Shown piece after piece: positions 24,852 through 34,503 of a DNA stretch of 64,000 nt. Both the position numbers and the translations under genes were made by a program. The notes beneath the pieces are model-generated. The model searched no databases. It saw nothing but the letters and a program-made list of their open reading frames with translations, and was not told the origin of the DNA. This stretch comes from an uncultured Oscillibacter sp. (GTDB lineage Bacteria; Bacillota_A; Clostridia; Oscillospirales; Oscillospiraceae). The stretch lies in assembly GCA_951800675.1 (NCBI GenBank), contig CATOKC010000001.1, positions 1 to 64,000 on the forward strand, read 5' to 3'. The number at the start of each line of letters is the position of its first letter. Position 1 is the stretch's first letter.

Positions 24852-26441
24852 TTACTTGACCTTGCTGACCATCAGCAGGCCGAACTCCTCGGAGGACGAC
24901 GCCGCCGGCAGGATGCCCGCCACCTGTCCGCCGGAGATGATGGCAATGCGGTCGCAGGTCTGCCGCAGCTCCTCCAGCTCGGAGGAGATCATGACGACGG
25001 TAACGCCGCTGTCCCGGTTGAACTTCTTCAGCGCCTCCAGCACCAGGGCCTTGGCGCCCACGTCGATGCCCCGGGTGGGCTCCGACACGAAGAGGAACTT
25101 GGGCTCCAGGGCAAAGGCCTTGGCCAGGCACACCTTCTGCTGGTTGCCGCCGGAGAGCTCCCTGGCCTTCTGCTTGGAGCTGGTGCATTTGATTTGCAGC
25201 TCGTCGATATATTTCTGGGTCACCTTGTGGATGCCCTTCTCGTCCCGCCATTTGATGAAGCCGCCCAGCAGCTTTTTCAGGAACTTCTCCTGAATCTGCA
25301 TGGCGGGGAAGGCCACGTTCCACTCCAGGCTCTCGTCCAGCAGGAGACCCACCTCCCGCCGGTCCTCGGACACGAAAGCCAGGGAGGAATCCAGGCACTT
25401 CCGGGGGTTGTTCAGGGGAATCTCCTGGCCGTTGAACTCCACCTTGCCGCCAGCCTCGTAAAGGCCCATGACGCCGTTGGGGATGCCCAGCTTGCCCTGG
25501 CCCGCCAGACCGCCGATGCCCAAAATTTCGCCCTCCCGGATATCCAGGCTGACGTCCCGCACCGTCTCGCCGGGCATGTCCACCCAAAGATTCTTGATCG
25601 ACAAAATGGTCCGGCCTCCGTCGCTGGTCCGGGCCTCGCCCATGGCGGCGCTCTGCACGTCCCGGCCCACCATCCATTTGGTGATGTCCTCCACGCTGGT
25701 CTCCCGGGTGGGAACATCCCGAACCACATAGCCGTCCCGCATGACCACCACCTTGTCGCACACCGCCAGAATTTCATGGAGGCGATGGGTGATGAAGATG
25801 ACAGAAATGCCCCGGGCGGCCATGCCCCGGATGGACTCCAGCAGGGCCTCCGCCTCCTTCTCCGTCAGCACGGCGGTGGGCTCGTCCAAAATGAGGAGCT
25901 TCAGCTGGTCCTTGCTCAGCTCCCGTGCGATTTCCGTGAACTGCTTGTGGCCCACCGGCATATCACTGATAACCATTTTGGCGTCGATGGCGACGCCCAT
26001 TTTTTCAATGGCGGCGGCGGAGCGCCGGTCCATCTCCTTATAATCCAGCGTGTTCAGGCGGTCGCCGAACACCTCTGAAACAATATTCTTTTTGCAGGGC
26101 TCCCGATTCAGGAGGATATTTTCCGTGGCGGTGAAGCCGGGGACCAGGGAGAATTCCTGATGCACCATGCCGATGCCCGCCTCCAGCGCGTCGAAAGGAG
26201 TGTTGAATTCCACTTTTTTGCCGTCAATCAGGATATCGCCGCTGTAGCCGCCGGTCTCCCGGATGACGTCCATACCGAATAGGATTTTCATTAAGGTGCT
26301 CTTGCCCGCGCCGTTCTCGCCGCACAGGCCCAAGACTTCGCCCTCACCCAAAGTAAAATTGATATCGGTCAAAACCTGGTTGCCGAAGAAGTCCTTTTTG
26401 ATATTCTGCATTCGCAGAAGGGGGTTCACGTTGTTTGTCAT
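24852..26441 (-). CDS. ABC transporter ATPase with two nucleotide-binding domains
   Basis: 529 residues, the fused double ATPase architecture of RbsA/MglA and BMP-type importers. N-half: Walker A GENGAGKST, signature LSKDQLKLLIL with LDEPTAVLTEKEAEAL. C-half: a changed Walker A (GGLAGQGKLGI), signature ELSGGNQQKVCLAKA and a Walker B region FLFVSEPTRGIDVGA. The first half has SKDQ where LSGGQ is usual; such asymmetry is normal in this class. It powers uptake through the two permeases encoded next. Confidence 0.9.
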   Translation of the reverse strand: MTNNVNPLLRMQNIKKDFFGNQVLTDINFTLGEGEVLGLCGENGAGKSTLMKILFGMDVIRETGGYSGDILIDGKKVEFNTPFDALEAGIGMVHQEFSLVPGFTATENILLNREPCKKNIVSEVFGDRLNTLDYKEMDRRSAAAIEKMGVAIDAKMVISDMPVGHKQFTEIARELSKDQLKLLILDEPTAVLTEKEAEALLESIRGMAARGISVIFITHRLHEILAVCDKVVVMRDGYVVRDVPTRETSVEDITKWMVGRDVQSAAMGEARTSDGGRTILSIKNLWVDMPGETVRDVSLDIREGEILGIGGLAGQGKLGIPNGVMGLYEAGGKVEFNGQEIPLNNPRKCLDSSLAFVSEDRREVGLLLDESLEWNVAFPAMQIQEKFLKKLLGGFIKWRDEKGIHKVTQKYIDELQIKCTSSKQKARELSGGNQQKVCLAKAFALEPKFLFVSEPTRGIDVGAKALVLEALKKFNRDSGVTVVMISSELEELRQTCDRIAIISGGQVAGILPAASSSEEFGLLMVSKVK

Positions 26442-26538
26442 ACATCCACCCTATCTCATTTGTTCAGTGCGCTCTGCCCGAAAGGCCGGGCGCTCAGGCG
26501 GGGACCTTTGCCGCCTGCCGTGGGGTCAAAGCCAGCGC

Positions 26539-26564
26539 GGGGAGGAGGACAGGTCCTCCTCCCC
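26539..26564 (-). other. Intercistronic hairpin after the binding-protein gene
   Basis: A 12-bp perfect stem (26539-26550 with 26553-26564) lies between the binding-protein stop and the ATPase start, without a T run. Such stems often protect the binding-protein mRNA and lower expression of the genes after it. Confidence 0.55.
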
Positions 26565-26590
26565 GTACGGCAGACAATTCTAAACTTGGA

Positions 26591-27883
26591 TCAGCTGACG
26601 GTGAAGTACTTCTCGGGAATCTCCACGTCGGCGTTGCCCATGAAGCGGCCGGGGTCGCCCATGATATAGGTGTCCTGATAGATGAGGAACACATTGTCGC
26701 TCTTGACTCCGGTGGTGGCGTTGGTATATCCCGCGCCATTCCACTGGGCCTTGGGAGAGTAAACGTTCAGGGCCGCGGCCACCGCGTCCATATCGGTGAT
26801 TTCGCTGACTCCGTTGATGACGTTTTTGGCGTGCTCCGCAAGACCGGCGGACAGGGTGTAGCCATAGGAGTAGGCCCAGGTACCGAAGTGATCGGCGGCG
26901 CCCTTCTCCACCAGAGCGGACTCGACCTTAGCCAGAATCTTCTCAAAGTCACCGGCTTCCTCGGTGAGGTCCAGGCCCAGAGCGCCGGGATAGCCCATCA
27001 GAGGAGAGGGCAGGTCGGCCTCGATGAAGTAGCCGCCGTATTCCACCAGCTGCTTGAGCAGGGGCTCGGTATGCGCGTCGTTGGTGCAGAAGTAGGCGGC
27101 GTTCTCACCGTACTTCTGGACCCAAGCGGGGACGTTCTCCAGGATATAAGCCTGAGCGCCGGGGATACCCACGTCAGAGGTCGGGTCGGGAGCGGTCTCC
27201 AGAACGAACTCCATGTCGAATTCCTTGCAGGCCTCCTCCATGACGGCCACACGGCGGCTCATGGTCTCATAAGCCATGTGGCGGGGGAAGGAGATGTGAA
27301 CAAAGGTGTCCGCGCCCAGCTCATGAGCGGTGCGGATGATCAGATAGCCGCGGGAAACGAAGTCGTTGTTGCACACCAGGTCGGCGGCGGAGCCGATCTC
27401 GGGCAGGTCCTCGTGAGCCTCACCGGCGATGCAGAGAATGTCGGGGCGGCGCTCCTTGATCTGGCGGAAAGCCTCGGTGGTACCGGGAACGGACTGGTTG
27501 ACAATAACGGCTTTCATCTGGGGATCATCGGACAGGTTGACGATGGTCTGGATGGTCGTCTCCAGCTCCTCGGTGAAGTTGTCGGGATAGATGGCCAGGG
27601 TGACCTTATCCTCGCCGTACTTGGCCTGGAAAGCCTCGGCGCCCCGGCGGTCATCCTCGGACTGGGAGACGGAGCCGGTGACAATGCCGATGTGATAGTC
27701 GCCAATACCGTCCTCCAGGGTGGCGGAACCGGAATCTCCCGCCTCGGGGGCGTCTCCGTCCTGCTGGGTCTGGCCGGCGTCAGAGGAGCCGCCCTGATCC
27801 TGCGAGGGGGTCTTGTCGCCACCGCAGCCCGCGAGAGCCAAAAGCATCACGAGCGCCAGCAGCATGCTGAAAAACTTCTTCAT
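26591..27883 (-). CDS. DUF3798-type substrate-binding lipoprotein of the importer
   Basis: 430 residues. Lipobox LALAGC near residue 20, then a Ser/Gly/Asp-rich linker (~35 residues). The mature domain starts YHIGIVTGSVSQSEDDRRGAE, a periplasmic-binding fold of the type I group. Later segments MGYPGALGLDLTEEAGDF and SYGYTLSAGLAEHAKNVI match my memory of DUF3798. The ligand is not known. The ATG at 27883 is chosen because GGAGGT lies 8 bases upstream. First gene of a five-gene operon with a strong regulated promoter. Confidence 0.8.
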   Translation of the reverse strand: MKKFFSMLLALVMLLALAGCGGDKTPSQDQGGSSDAGQTQQDGDAPEAGDSGSATLEDGIGDYHIGIVTGSVSQSEDDRRGAEAFQAKYGEDKVTLAIYPDNFTEELETTIQTIVNLSDDPQMKAVIVNQSVPGTTEAFRQIKERRPDILCIAGEAHEDLPEIGSAADLVCNNDFVSRGYLIIRTAHELGADTFVHISFPRHMAYETMSRRVAVMEEACKEFDMEFVLETAPDPTSDVGIPGAQAYILENVPAWVQKYGENAAYFCTNDAHTEPLLKQLVEYGGYFIEADLPSPLMGYPGALGLDLTEEAGDFEKILAKVESALVEKGAADHFGTWAYSYGYTLSAGLAEHAKNVINGVSEITDMDAVAAALNVYSPKAQWNGAGYTNATTGVKSDNVFLIYQDTYIMGDPGRFMGNADVEIPEKYFTVS

Positions 27884-27933
27884 TGCAAACCTCCAAAAAA
27901 TTTTGTGTCTTTCAGGCGCATACAATCCATCTT

Positions 27934-28015
27934 CATGGTTTGACGCCAAACCATGAAAAAAAGGCGTACGCCTTTTGAACGCTATCTATTGTAACAAAAA
28001 TCCTGATTTTGTCAA
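27934..28015 (-). promoter_or_regulatory. Importer promoter with two palindromes in the leader
   Basis: On the minus strand, TTGACA (28010-28015) and TACAAT (27988-27993) with a 16-bp spacer. Just after the start site is the palindrome AAAAGGCGTACGCCTTTT (27959-27976), followed by T residues, and then CATGGTTT-GACGCC-AAACCATG (27934-27955). The first can act as operator or early terminator, the second as operator or hairpin. Confidence 0.65.
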
Positions 28016-28055
28016 CCTCATTTTCCTTATTTACCATATTTCCGGGAAAGCTCCA

Positions 28056-28096
28056 CAAAAAAAGCCCCTGCGGAATATCCGCGGGGACTTTTTTTG
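28056..28096 (-). terminator. Terminator of the chemoreceptor gene
   Basis: A 12-bp stem with one mismatch, flanked by seven A on one side and seven T on the other, so it can work in both directions. Confidence 0.8.
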
Positions 28097-28121
28097 CTCG
28101 GTTCCGCCGCATTAGGATCGC

Positions 28122-30086
28122 TTAATCCTTGGCAAGAGTAAACTGGTCCACCAGCTGCTTCAGGCTGGCCGCCTCGGCGGACAGCTCCTCGCTGGCGGCG
28201 GCGCTTTCCTGGGCGGTGGCGCTGTTGGTTTGGACCACGGAGGAAATTTGGTCAATGCCCTCCGTAACCTGGGTGATGGCGGCGGTCTGGTTCTCCACGG
28301 CAGAGACCACAATGTTCATCTGGGCGGTCACGTGGCCGGCGGAGACGCTGGTCTGCTCCAGAGATTCGGTGACCTTCCCCACAGCCTGACTGCCCTCGGC
28401 GACGGCGACGATGGAGCCCTCGATCAACTCCTTGGTGGCCTTGGCGGCCTGGTCGGACCGGGTGGCCAGATTCCGCACCTCGTCGGCCACAACGGCGAAG
28501 CCCTTTCCGGCGGAGCCCGCCCGGGCAGCCTCCACGGCGGCGTTCAGCGCCAGGATGTTGGTCTGGAAGGCGATGTTTTCAATGGTTGCGATGATTTTGG
28601 AAATCTCCTCGGAGGAGCTGGAAATCTTCTCCATGGCGGCGTTCAGCTCCTTGACATGCTCCACGCTGACCCCCAGATGCCCGCCGGCTTCGTTCACGAA
28701 GTGCCCCGCCTCCTCGGCAGCGGCGGAGGTTTTCTTGGCGCTGTCGGAAATATCCGTGATGGTGGCGGCCAATTCCTCAACAGAGCTGGCCTGGGGCATG
28801 GAGCCCTGGCTCAGGGTCTGGGCGCCCATGGATACCTGATTGCTGGCAGAGGAAACCTGCCCGGCGGAGGCGTTGATCTGCCGCATGGTGCCGCTAAGCT
28901 CCTGCTTCAGCGTCCGCATGGACTGGAGAATGTTCTGGAAGTCCCCCACATAGGCGTCCCGGTGCGCGGAACGGATATCCAGATTCTGGTTCGCCATTTC
29001 CGTGAGAAGATAGCTGATATCGTTGATGATGGTATTCAGGCCCGTTACCATCTCCGCCGTGGAGCGGGTCAGCTCCGCCGTCTCATCCCGTCCCATCGTC
29101 TTGGGAACCGGGGCCGACAGATCGCCCTCCACCAGCAGCTTCATTCGCGCGGCGCAGGCCCGCATGGGATCGCTGATGTTGCTGGACAGCTTCAAGGCCA
29201 CCACGATGGAGGCCAAAATGGAGGCGATAATCACCAGCACATTGACGGCCATGCCGAAATATGTATCCGCCAGATAGTCCTTTTTCATGGCGGTGACCGC
29301 TACGCTCCAGCCGTCGGTGCCGTCTACCGGGGCGTAAGCCGCGAAACGGGGACCGTCGGAATCGTGGAAACCGCCAAAGCCTACCTTCCCCTGGCGCATC
29401 TCCGCGTGAATAGCCGCCAGCTGCTTCAAGGAGGAATCGCTCTGGGCCTCCCGCTCAATATTCTGGGTGGTGATGGTTTCCAGTGTGACGTCGGCGATGG
29501 TGTCCCCGTCCTTGTTGATCATATAGGACCGGCTGTTTTCGCTGATCTGGATCGAGGATACAATGTCGTTCAGGAAGGTCTCCGGCGGGACAAAATACAC
29601 CACGCCCGCAATGCTCCCCCGGTTGGAATAGACCGGCGCGGCCACCATAATGGACAGCTCTCCGGTGATCTTGCTGACCAGGGGCTGGGAAACGTAGACG
29701 TTCCCCTTCATTGCCTGCTGGACATACTCCCGGTCGGAATAGTCCTTCCCGTCAAAAAGGCTGATGCCATCCATGCCGATGAGATTGCCACGCTGGAAGC
29801 CATGGAGGCTGACCCGCTCGTCCACGATGGCCTTCTTCTCCTCCACCGAGGTGACGGAATCGGCCAGCTGAGAAATGCGCCCCGTGTCCATGGCCACATT
29901 CTTATAGGCAATCAGTTCCTCTTCAATGCGCTCGGAAGCCAGGACGGCGGTCTCGCTCATCATCTGCTCCACTGTGGCAAGTGTGCTCCGGTAATTCAGC
30001 CCGATACTGGCGCCGCCCACCACGAACAGCGCAATTAGGACTGTCGCCATCAGACATACTGTAATCTTTTTTCGGATACTGTTCAT
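28122..30086 (-). CDS. Methyl-accepting chemotaxis protein, dCache type
   Basis: 654 residues. Membrane helix 1 at about 10-32, an external sensing domain of ~240 residues with dCache-like pattern ([38 protein letters not shown]), helix 2 at about 280-300, HAMP, then the cytoplasmic signalling bundle with the conserved tip ([36 protein letters not shown]). dCache receptors usually bind amino acids or small acids. A signalling protein with no chemotaxis genes beside it implies a flagellar or related system elsewhere. Promoter region and AGGGGTGGAGAG ribosome site upstream. Confidence 0.92.
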   Translation of the reverse strand: MNSIRKKITVCLMATVLIALFVVGGASIGLNYRSTLATVEQMMSETAVLASERIEEELIAYKNVAMDTGRISQLADSVTSVEEKKAIVDERVSLHGFQRGNLIGMDGISLFDGKDYSDREYVQQAMKGNVYVSQPLVSKITGELSIMVAAPVYSNRGSIAGVVYFVPPETFLNDIVSSIQISENSRSYMINKDGDTIADVTLETITTQNIEREAQSDSSLKQLAAIHAEMRQGKVGFGGFHDSDGPRFAAYAPVDGTDGWSVAVTAMKKDYLADTYFGMAVNVLVIIASILASIVVALKLSSNISDPMRACAARMKLLVEGDLSAPVPKTMGRDETAELTRSTAEMVTGLNTIINDISYLLTEMANQNLDIRSAHRDAYVGDFQNILQSMRTLKQELSGTMRQINASAGQVSSASNQVSMGAQTLSQGSMPQASSVEELAATITDISDSAKKTSAAAEEAGHFVNEAGGHLGVSVEHVKELNAAMEKISSSSEEISKIIATIENIAFQTNILALNAAVEAARAGSAGKGFAVVADEVRNLATRSDQAAKATKELIEGSIVAVAEGSQAVGKVTESLEQTSVSAGHVTAQMNIVVSAVENQTAAITQVTEGIDQISSVVQTNSATAQESAAASEELSAEAASLKQLVDQFTLAKD

Positions 30087-30349
30087 CTCTCCACCCCTAT
30101 TTTTTTGTCCAGACTTCGCCGGCTCCCAATCTGCATGGCTTCATTATAGAAGCCTGAAAGCCCTTTTGTCAATGTTTTCCTTGGATTTTCACTCTCCCCC
30201 CAAAAAGCGGCTGGCGGAGGGACCGCCGGGGCAGGGCGCGCGCCGGGGCGGCCTCCTCGTTGACAGGACCCGGGAAAACCGCTATAATCAGGCTAAAAGT
30301 CCCGGAAAATCGGAGTTTTCGCAGGCCGCTTCCCTGGAAAGGAGGTCTC

Positions 30350-30613
30350 CCCATGAAATGGCAGGAGGAGCTGGCGGATTTCCTTTTTGAACACGGGGCG
30401 GACATCATCCTGGGGGCCACTCCCATGTGCCCCAGCCCATGGAGTTCCGGACCCTCGCCGACGGGCGGCGGGGGCCGCCCCCCGCTTCGAGCTGGTGGAT
30501 ATTCACGCGGCCTTGAATTCCGGTGAGACCGGGGAAATTCTCCGGCAAAAGCTAAGCAAGGCCCTGGAAACCGGCCATACCGTCTTTGGCCCGGAGCGAA
30601 CCCACGAAAGCTG
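30350..30613 (+). pseudogene. CapA-like (poly-gamma-glutamate synthesis type) fragment
   Basis: After AAGGAGG and an ATG, the frame reads WQEELADFLFEHGADIILGA, like the C-terminal part of CapA-type metallophosphoesterase-like proteins. One missing base near 30417 shifts the frame; the next frame gives the family motif HSHVPQPMEFRTLADGR. A further shift leads to FELVDIHAALNSGETGEI, of unknown origin. The N-terminal two thirds are absent. Non-functional debris. Confidence 0.55.
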
Positions 30614-30616
30614 AGG

Positions 30617-30655
30617 CAAAAGCGCCGTCCCATTGGGACGGCGCTCACGTTTTTC
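30617..30655. terminator. Bidirectional terminator
   Basis: A 12-bp perfect stem (30621-30632 with 30634-30645), CACGTTTTT on the plus side and TTTTG on the minus side. It lies just after the ROK gene's stop. Confidence 0.65.
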
Positions 30656-30662
30656 CATGTAC

Positions 30663-31781
30663 TCAAAGCCCCTGGAGAAACGACTCCACCTGGGTCAGCG
30701 CCGCGCCCATGGCGGCGGCCTCCTGAGAACAGCGGCTGTATTTTAAATAGGAGGAATCCGGCTCAAAGGGGTTTCGCTCCGCCAACAGCGCCCGCAGCAG
30801 CTCCCCGAACTCCTCCAGGCAGGCTCCCACGCGGCCTCCCACCACCACGTCGCAGTCAAAGCTGACGTGAAGGTTGTTTACCGCCGCCGCCAGGCACTCC
30901 AGATACTCCCGCCAGAGCCCCCGCTTCTCGGAATCCCCGGAGCGGAGCTCCTCAAAAAAGGCGGAGAGGCTGCCCCCGGCGTGCTCCGCCAGGACTTTGG
31001 CGGAGCAATAGGCGTCCAGACAGCCCGCCTTTCCGCACCAGCAGGGGCGGCCGCCGGGAATTAGGGTTGTGTGGCCAAACTCCCCGGCCCGAAGGCGGTC
31101 TCCCCGGTAAAGCGCCCCGTCTCGAAGGATGGCTCCGCCCACGGTATCGTCCAGGGAGAGGTAAACCATGTCTCCCTCCGTGTCCCGAAGCTCCGACAAA
31201 CCGGCGGCGTGGGCGGTGTTAAGACAGTGGCAGGGCCAGGGAATCCGCTGGGTGAAGCGGCTGAGCGGCACGTTTCGCAGCCCGAGGGCATGGGAGTCCC
31301 GCAGGAGTTCCCGCTCCTCATCCACGATGCCGGGGAGGGCGACGCCCACTCCCAAAATCCGGTCCGCCGCGCCGCTGGCCTCCACAAACCGCTGGAGCAG
31401 GCCCCCCAGGTACTGAAAGTATATGTCCTCCATGGAAAAGCGCAGAGCCCCCGTGGCCTGACGCAGCAGGGTTCCCCCCAGGTCCACCAGCGCCACGCTC
31501 ACATGGTCCGCCGTCAGGTCCACGCCCACCGCCATCCGGGCGTCCCGTACAGGGGCGTAAGCCTTGGCCTTCCGGCCGCCGGTGGAGGCGTATATGCCGT
31601 CCTCCCGGACCAGTCCCAGCTCCGTCAGCTCCTTCACGTTCTGCAAAATTGTGGGCCAGCTCAGAGCCAGCCTCTGGGTCAACTCCATCTGGGAAAACCG
31701 GTCGCTTTTCAGGATACAACGCAGGGTGTTCACCCGGTTGCGCCGCTTGACATCCATGTTGTTGGCGGGAGATGTGGTCAT
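30663..31781 (-). CDS. ROK-family transcriptional regulator
   Basis: 372 residues. N-terminal winged helix (RVNTLRCILKSDRFSQMEL, ALSWPTILQNVKELTELG), then a sugar-kinase-like ROK domain: GVDLTADHVSVALVDLGG and the zinc signature CWCGKAGCLDAYCSA after GEFGHTTLIPGGRP. It probably represses or activates a carbohydrate gene in response to a sugar. It lies divergently from the hydrolase-glpK operon. AT-rich repeats in the shared upstream region are candidate operators. No sugar operon remains beside it. Confidence 0.88.
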   Translation of the reverse strand: MTTSPANNMDVKRRNRVNTLRCILKSDRFSQMELTQRLALSWPTILQNVKELTELGLVREDGIYASTGGRKAKAYAPVRDARMAVGVDLTADHVSVALVDLGGTLLRQATGALRFSMEDIYFQYLGGLLQRFVEASGAADRILGVGVALPGIVDEERELLRDSHALGLRNVPLSRFTQRIPWPCHCLNTAHAAGLSELRDTEGDMVYLSLDDTVGGAILRDGALYRGDRLRAGEFGHTTLIPGGRPCWCGKAGCLDAYCSAKVLAEHAGGSLSAFFEELRSGDSEKRGLWREYLECLAAAVNNLHVSFDCDVVVGGRVGACLEEFGELLRALLAERNPFEPDSSYLKYSRCSQEAAAMGAALTQVESFLQGL

Positions 31782-31802
31782 GGCTCCTCATTCCTTATTC
31801 AT

Positions 31803-31821
31803 TTTATAAATGCTTTATAAA
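31803..31821. promoter_or_regulatory. Candidate ROK operator
   Basis: TTTATAAA-TGC-TTTATAAA: two copies of a self-complementary octamer in the ROK gene's promoter region. AT-rich palindromes are typical NagC/ROK sites, so autoregulation is inferred. Confidence 0.45.
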
Positions 31822-31898
31822 CAGCATAGCGGATTTTCTCCCAAATGACAAGCCCTTTCCGGGAAAAATCTTCCGGGCGGGTCTGCCGCCGCTTTGGG

Positions 31899-31927
31899 TT
31901 GACAGGGGCGGCGGAGCACGGTATACT
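31899..31927 (+). promoter_or_regulatory. Promoter of the hydrolase-glpK operon
   Basis: Consensus TTGACA at 31899-31904, 17-bp spacer, TATACT at 31922-31927. Confidence 0.75.
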
Positions 31928-32000
31928 TTTCTCAATTCCTTTATTTTCCGGCTATTCAAATGACAGGGCGCGTCCCGCGCCCGGAACAGGAGGAGCAGCG

Positions 32001-32927
32001 ATGTTACACGAGATCAGCTTCCAGTCCTTCAACCAGCGGGATCAGGTTCAGGGGTGGATCTATGTCCCTGCCGCCAAGCCCGCGGGCATTGTCCAGCTGG
32101 TTCATGGCTTTGGGGAGCACTCCCGGCGGTATCTCCACATGATTTCCAAATTCCTGGACGCCGGTTTCATCGTGGCGGCGGACGACCATGTGGGCCACGG
32201 CAGGACCGCCGTGGTCAACAACTCCTGGGGTGACTGGGGCGACAAGGGCCCCCACACCATGATGGAGGACGAGCATACCCTGACGAAGCTGGTCAAGGAG
32301 AAGTATCCCGGTTTCCCCTATTTCCTCTTCGGCCACAGCATGGGCTCCTTCATCGCCCGGGACTATATCACGGCCTATGGCGGAGAACTCACCGCCGTCA
32401 CCCTCTGCGGCACCAGCGGCGTATTCCCCGGCCTGGAGCAGGGCATGGCCATGCTGCAAGCCGCCGTGGACGGCGGCCAGGGAGACGCCTCCGACCAGGG
32501 CGCCGCCGGGGCCCTGCTTGGCTGGATGTGCGAGCGGTGCGCGGAGGAAATTCGCTTCGGCAACGAGTGGATTTGCTCCGACCCCTATGTTCAGGCAGAC
32601 CACGCCATGGACCCCTTGGACGCCTTCTCCCGGCCCACCAATAACCGCTCCTTCCTCTATTTCTGCCAGATGATCGACTGCATCACCGGCCCCGTTTGGG
32701 CGGAGAAGGTCCCCCAGGACCTGCCCATTTACAACATCGCCGGCGGCGAGGACCCGGTGGGTCAGTACGGAGCGGGGGTGAAGCAGGTCTCCGCCTGGCT
32801 GGAGCAATCCGGCCACAAGGTGACCACCAAGCTCTATGACGGCTACCGCCACGAAATCCACAACTACAATGGCCTCAAGGACCAGGTGGAGCAGGGCGTC
32901 ATCGACTTCTTCAAGGGGACGCTGTAA
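32001..32927 (+). CDS. Alpha/beta hydrolase, monoglyceride lipase / lysophospholipase-like
   Basis: 308 residues, no signal peptide. [17 protein letters not shown] is the oxyanion-loop segment, [13 protein letters not shown] holds the nucleophile Ser, [10 protein letters not shown] the acid, and YRHEIHN the His. This HGxxEHxxRY plus GHSMG pattern is that of PldB-like monoacylglycerol lipases. Glycerol kinase follows after 26 bp, so the enzyme may release glycerol for phosphorylation. AGGAGGAG before ATG at 32001; a longer frame upstream is not supported. Confidence 0.85.
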   Translation: MLHEISFQSFNQRDQVQGWIYVPAAKPAGIVQLVHGFGEHSRRYLHMISKFLDAGFIVAADDHVGHGRTAVVNNSWGDWGDKGPHTMMEDEHTLTKLVKEKYPGFPYFLFGHSMGSFIARDYITAYGGELTAVTLCGTSGVFPGLEQGMAMLQAAVDGGQGDASDQGAAGALLGWMCERCAEEIRFGNEWICSDPYVQADHAMDPLDAFSRPTNNRSFLYFCQMIDCITGPVWAEKVPQDLPIYNIAGGEDPVGQYGAGVKQVSAWLEQSGHKVTTKLYDGYRHEIHNYNGLKDQVEQGVIDFFKGTL

Positions 32928-32953
32928 CCTCTGCGGCATTAGGAGGAGCGGAC

Positions 32954-34447
32954 GTGAAAAACTATGTGATCGCCATGGACCAGGGCACCACCAGCTCCCG
33001 GTGCATCCTCTTCGACCGACAGGGGGCGGTCCGGGCCGTGGCGCAAAAGGAATTTCCACAGATTTACCCCCGCCCCGGCTGGGTGGAGCACGATCCCATG
33101 GACATCTGGTCCACCCAAATGGGCGTCACCATGGAGGCCATGCAGAAGGCCGACGCCCGGCCCGATGAAATTGCCGCCATCGGTATCACCAACCAGCGGG
33201 AAACCACCCTGGTCTGGGACGCCACCACCGGAAAGCCCGTCTGCAACGCCATCGTCTGGCAGTGCCGCCGGACGGCGGACCGCATCGAACGGCTCCGGCG
33301 GGACGGGCTGGAGGAGACCGTCTGGCAAAAAACCGGCCTGATTCCCGACGCCTACTTCTCCGCCAGCAAGCTGGAGTGGATTCTGGACAACGTTCCCGGC
33401 GTCCGGGAGCGGGCGGAGCGCGGGGAACTGCGGTTCGGCACCGTGGACGCCTGGCTTATCTGGAACCTGACCGGGGGCCGGGTCCACGCCACGGACTACA
33501 CCAACGCCTCCCGGACCATGCTCTTTGACATCCACAAGCTCCAGTGGGACCGGGAGCTGCTGGACTACTTCCGCATCCCCGCCTCCCTGCTGCCTCAGAC
33601 GCTGCCCAGCAGCCATGTGTTCGGCGAGACGGACAAATTCGGCGGCTCCATCCCCATTGCCGCCGCCGCTGGAGACCAGCAGGCCGCCCTCTTCGGCCAG
33701 TGCGGCTTTGAGCCGGGGGACGTGAAAAGCACCTACGGCACCGGCGGCTTTTTGCTGATGAACACCGGCGCGGAGGCGGTCCCCTCCAAGCGGGGACTGC
33801 TCACCACCATCGCCGCCGGGGCAGGCAAACAGGTCCGCTATGCCCTGGAGGGCAGCGTCTTTATCGCCGGGGCCGCTCTCCAGTGGCTCCGGGACGAAAT
33901 GCGGCTGCTGGACAACGCCGCTCAAACGGAGCAAATCTGCGCTCAGCTGGAGGACGCGGGAGGCGTCTACGTGGTCCCCGCTTTTGTCGGGCTGGGAGCT
34001 CCTTACTGGGAGCCCTACGCCCGGGGCACCGTGGTGGGGCTGACCCGGGGCGTCACCCGGGAGCACTTCATCCGAGCGGTGACGGAATCCCTGGCCTACC
34101 AGACCAACGATTTGCTCCTGGCTATGAAGGAGGAGTCCGGCCTGACCCTGGGGTCTCTGAAGGTGGATGGCGGGGCCAGCGCCAACAGCTTCCTCATGCA
34201 GTTCCAGGCAGACCTGTCAGACGCCCAAATCCAGCGCCCCCAGTGCATCGAGACCACCGCCCTGGGGGCGGCGTACCTGGCGGGGCTGGCCTCCGGCTTC
34301 TGGCGGGACCAGGAGGAAATCAAGGGCAACTGGGCCTGTGAGCGAATCTTCTCCCCCGCCGTCTCCCAGGAGCGGCGGCAGGAGCTGCTGAAGGGCTGGA
34401 GGCGGGCCGTGCGCTGCGCCGTGGCCTGGGCAAAGGGCGAGGACTGA
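32954..34447 (+). CDS. glpK: Glycerol kinase
   Basis: 497 residues, full length. FGGY kinase: N-terminal [14 protein letters not shown], catalytic region [34 protein letters not shown], and C-terminal [18 protein letters not shown]. It makes sn-glycerol 3-phosphate from glycerol in the cytoplasm. GTG start with AGGAGGAG upstream. Second gene of a bicistronic unit with the lipase-like hydrolase. No glpF or glpD is near. A strong terminator follows. Confidence 0.95.
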   Translation: MKNYVIAMDQGTTSSRCILFDRQGAVRAVAQKEFPQIYPRPGWVEHDPMDIWSTQMGVTMEAMQKADARPDEIAAIGITNQRETTLVWDATTGKPVCNAIVWQCRRTADRIERLRRDGLEETVWQKTGLIPDAYFSASKLEWILDNVPGVRERAERGELRFGTVDAWLIWNLTGGRVHATDYTNASRTMLFDIHKLQWDRELLDYFRIPASLLPQTLPSSHVFGETDKFGGSIPIAAAAGDQQAALFGQCGFEPGDVKSTYGTGGFLLMNTGAEAVPSKRGLLTTIAAGAGKQVRYALEGSVFIAGAALQWLRDEMRLLDNAAQTEQICAQLEDAGGVYVVPAFVGLGAPYWEPYARGTVVGLTRGVTREHFIRAVTESLAYQTNDLLLAMKEESGLTLGSLKVDGGASANSFLMQFQADLSDAQIQRPQCIETTALGAAYLAGLASGFWRDQEEIKGNWACERIFSPAVSQERRQELLKGWRRAVRCAVAWAKGED

Positions 34448-34463
34448 CGAATACGCGAAACGG

Positions 34464-34492
34464 CCCCCGGAGGAAAACCCTCCGGGGGTCTT
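34464..34492 (+). terminator. Terminator of the hydrolase-glpK operon
   Basis: A 10-bp perfect stem (34464-34473 with 34479-34488), then TCTTATG. It may also serve the RND gene that ends at 34504 on the other strand. Confidence 0.7.
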
Positions 34493-34503
34493 ATGAAATT
34501 CCC

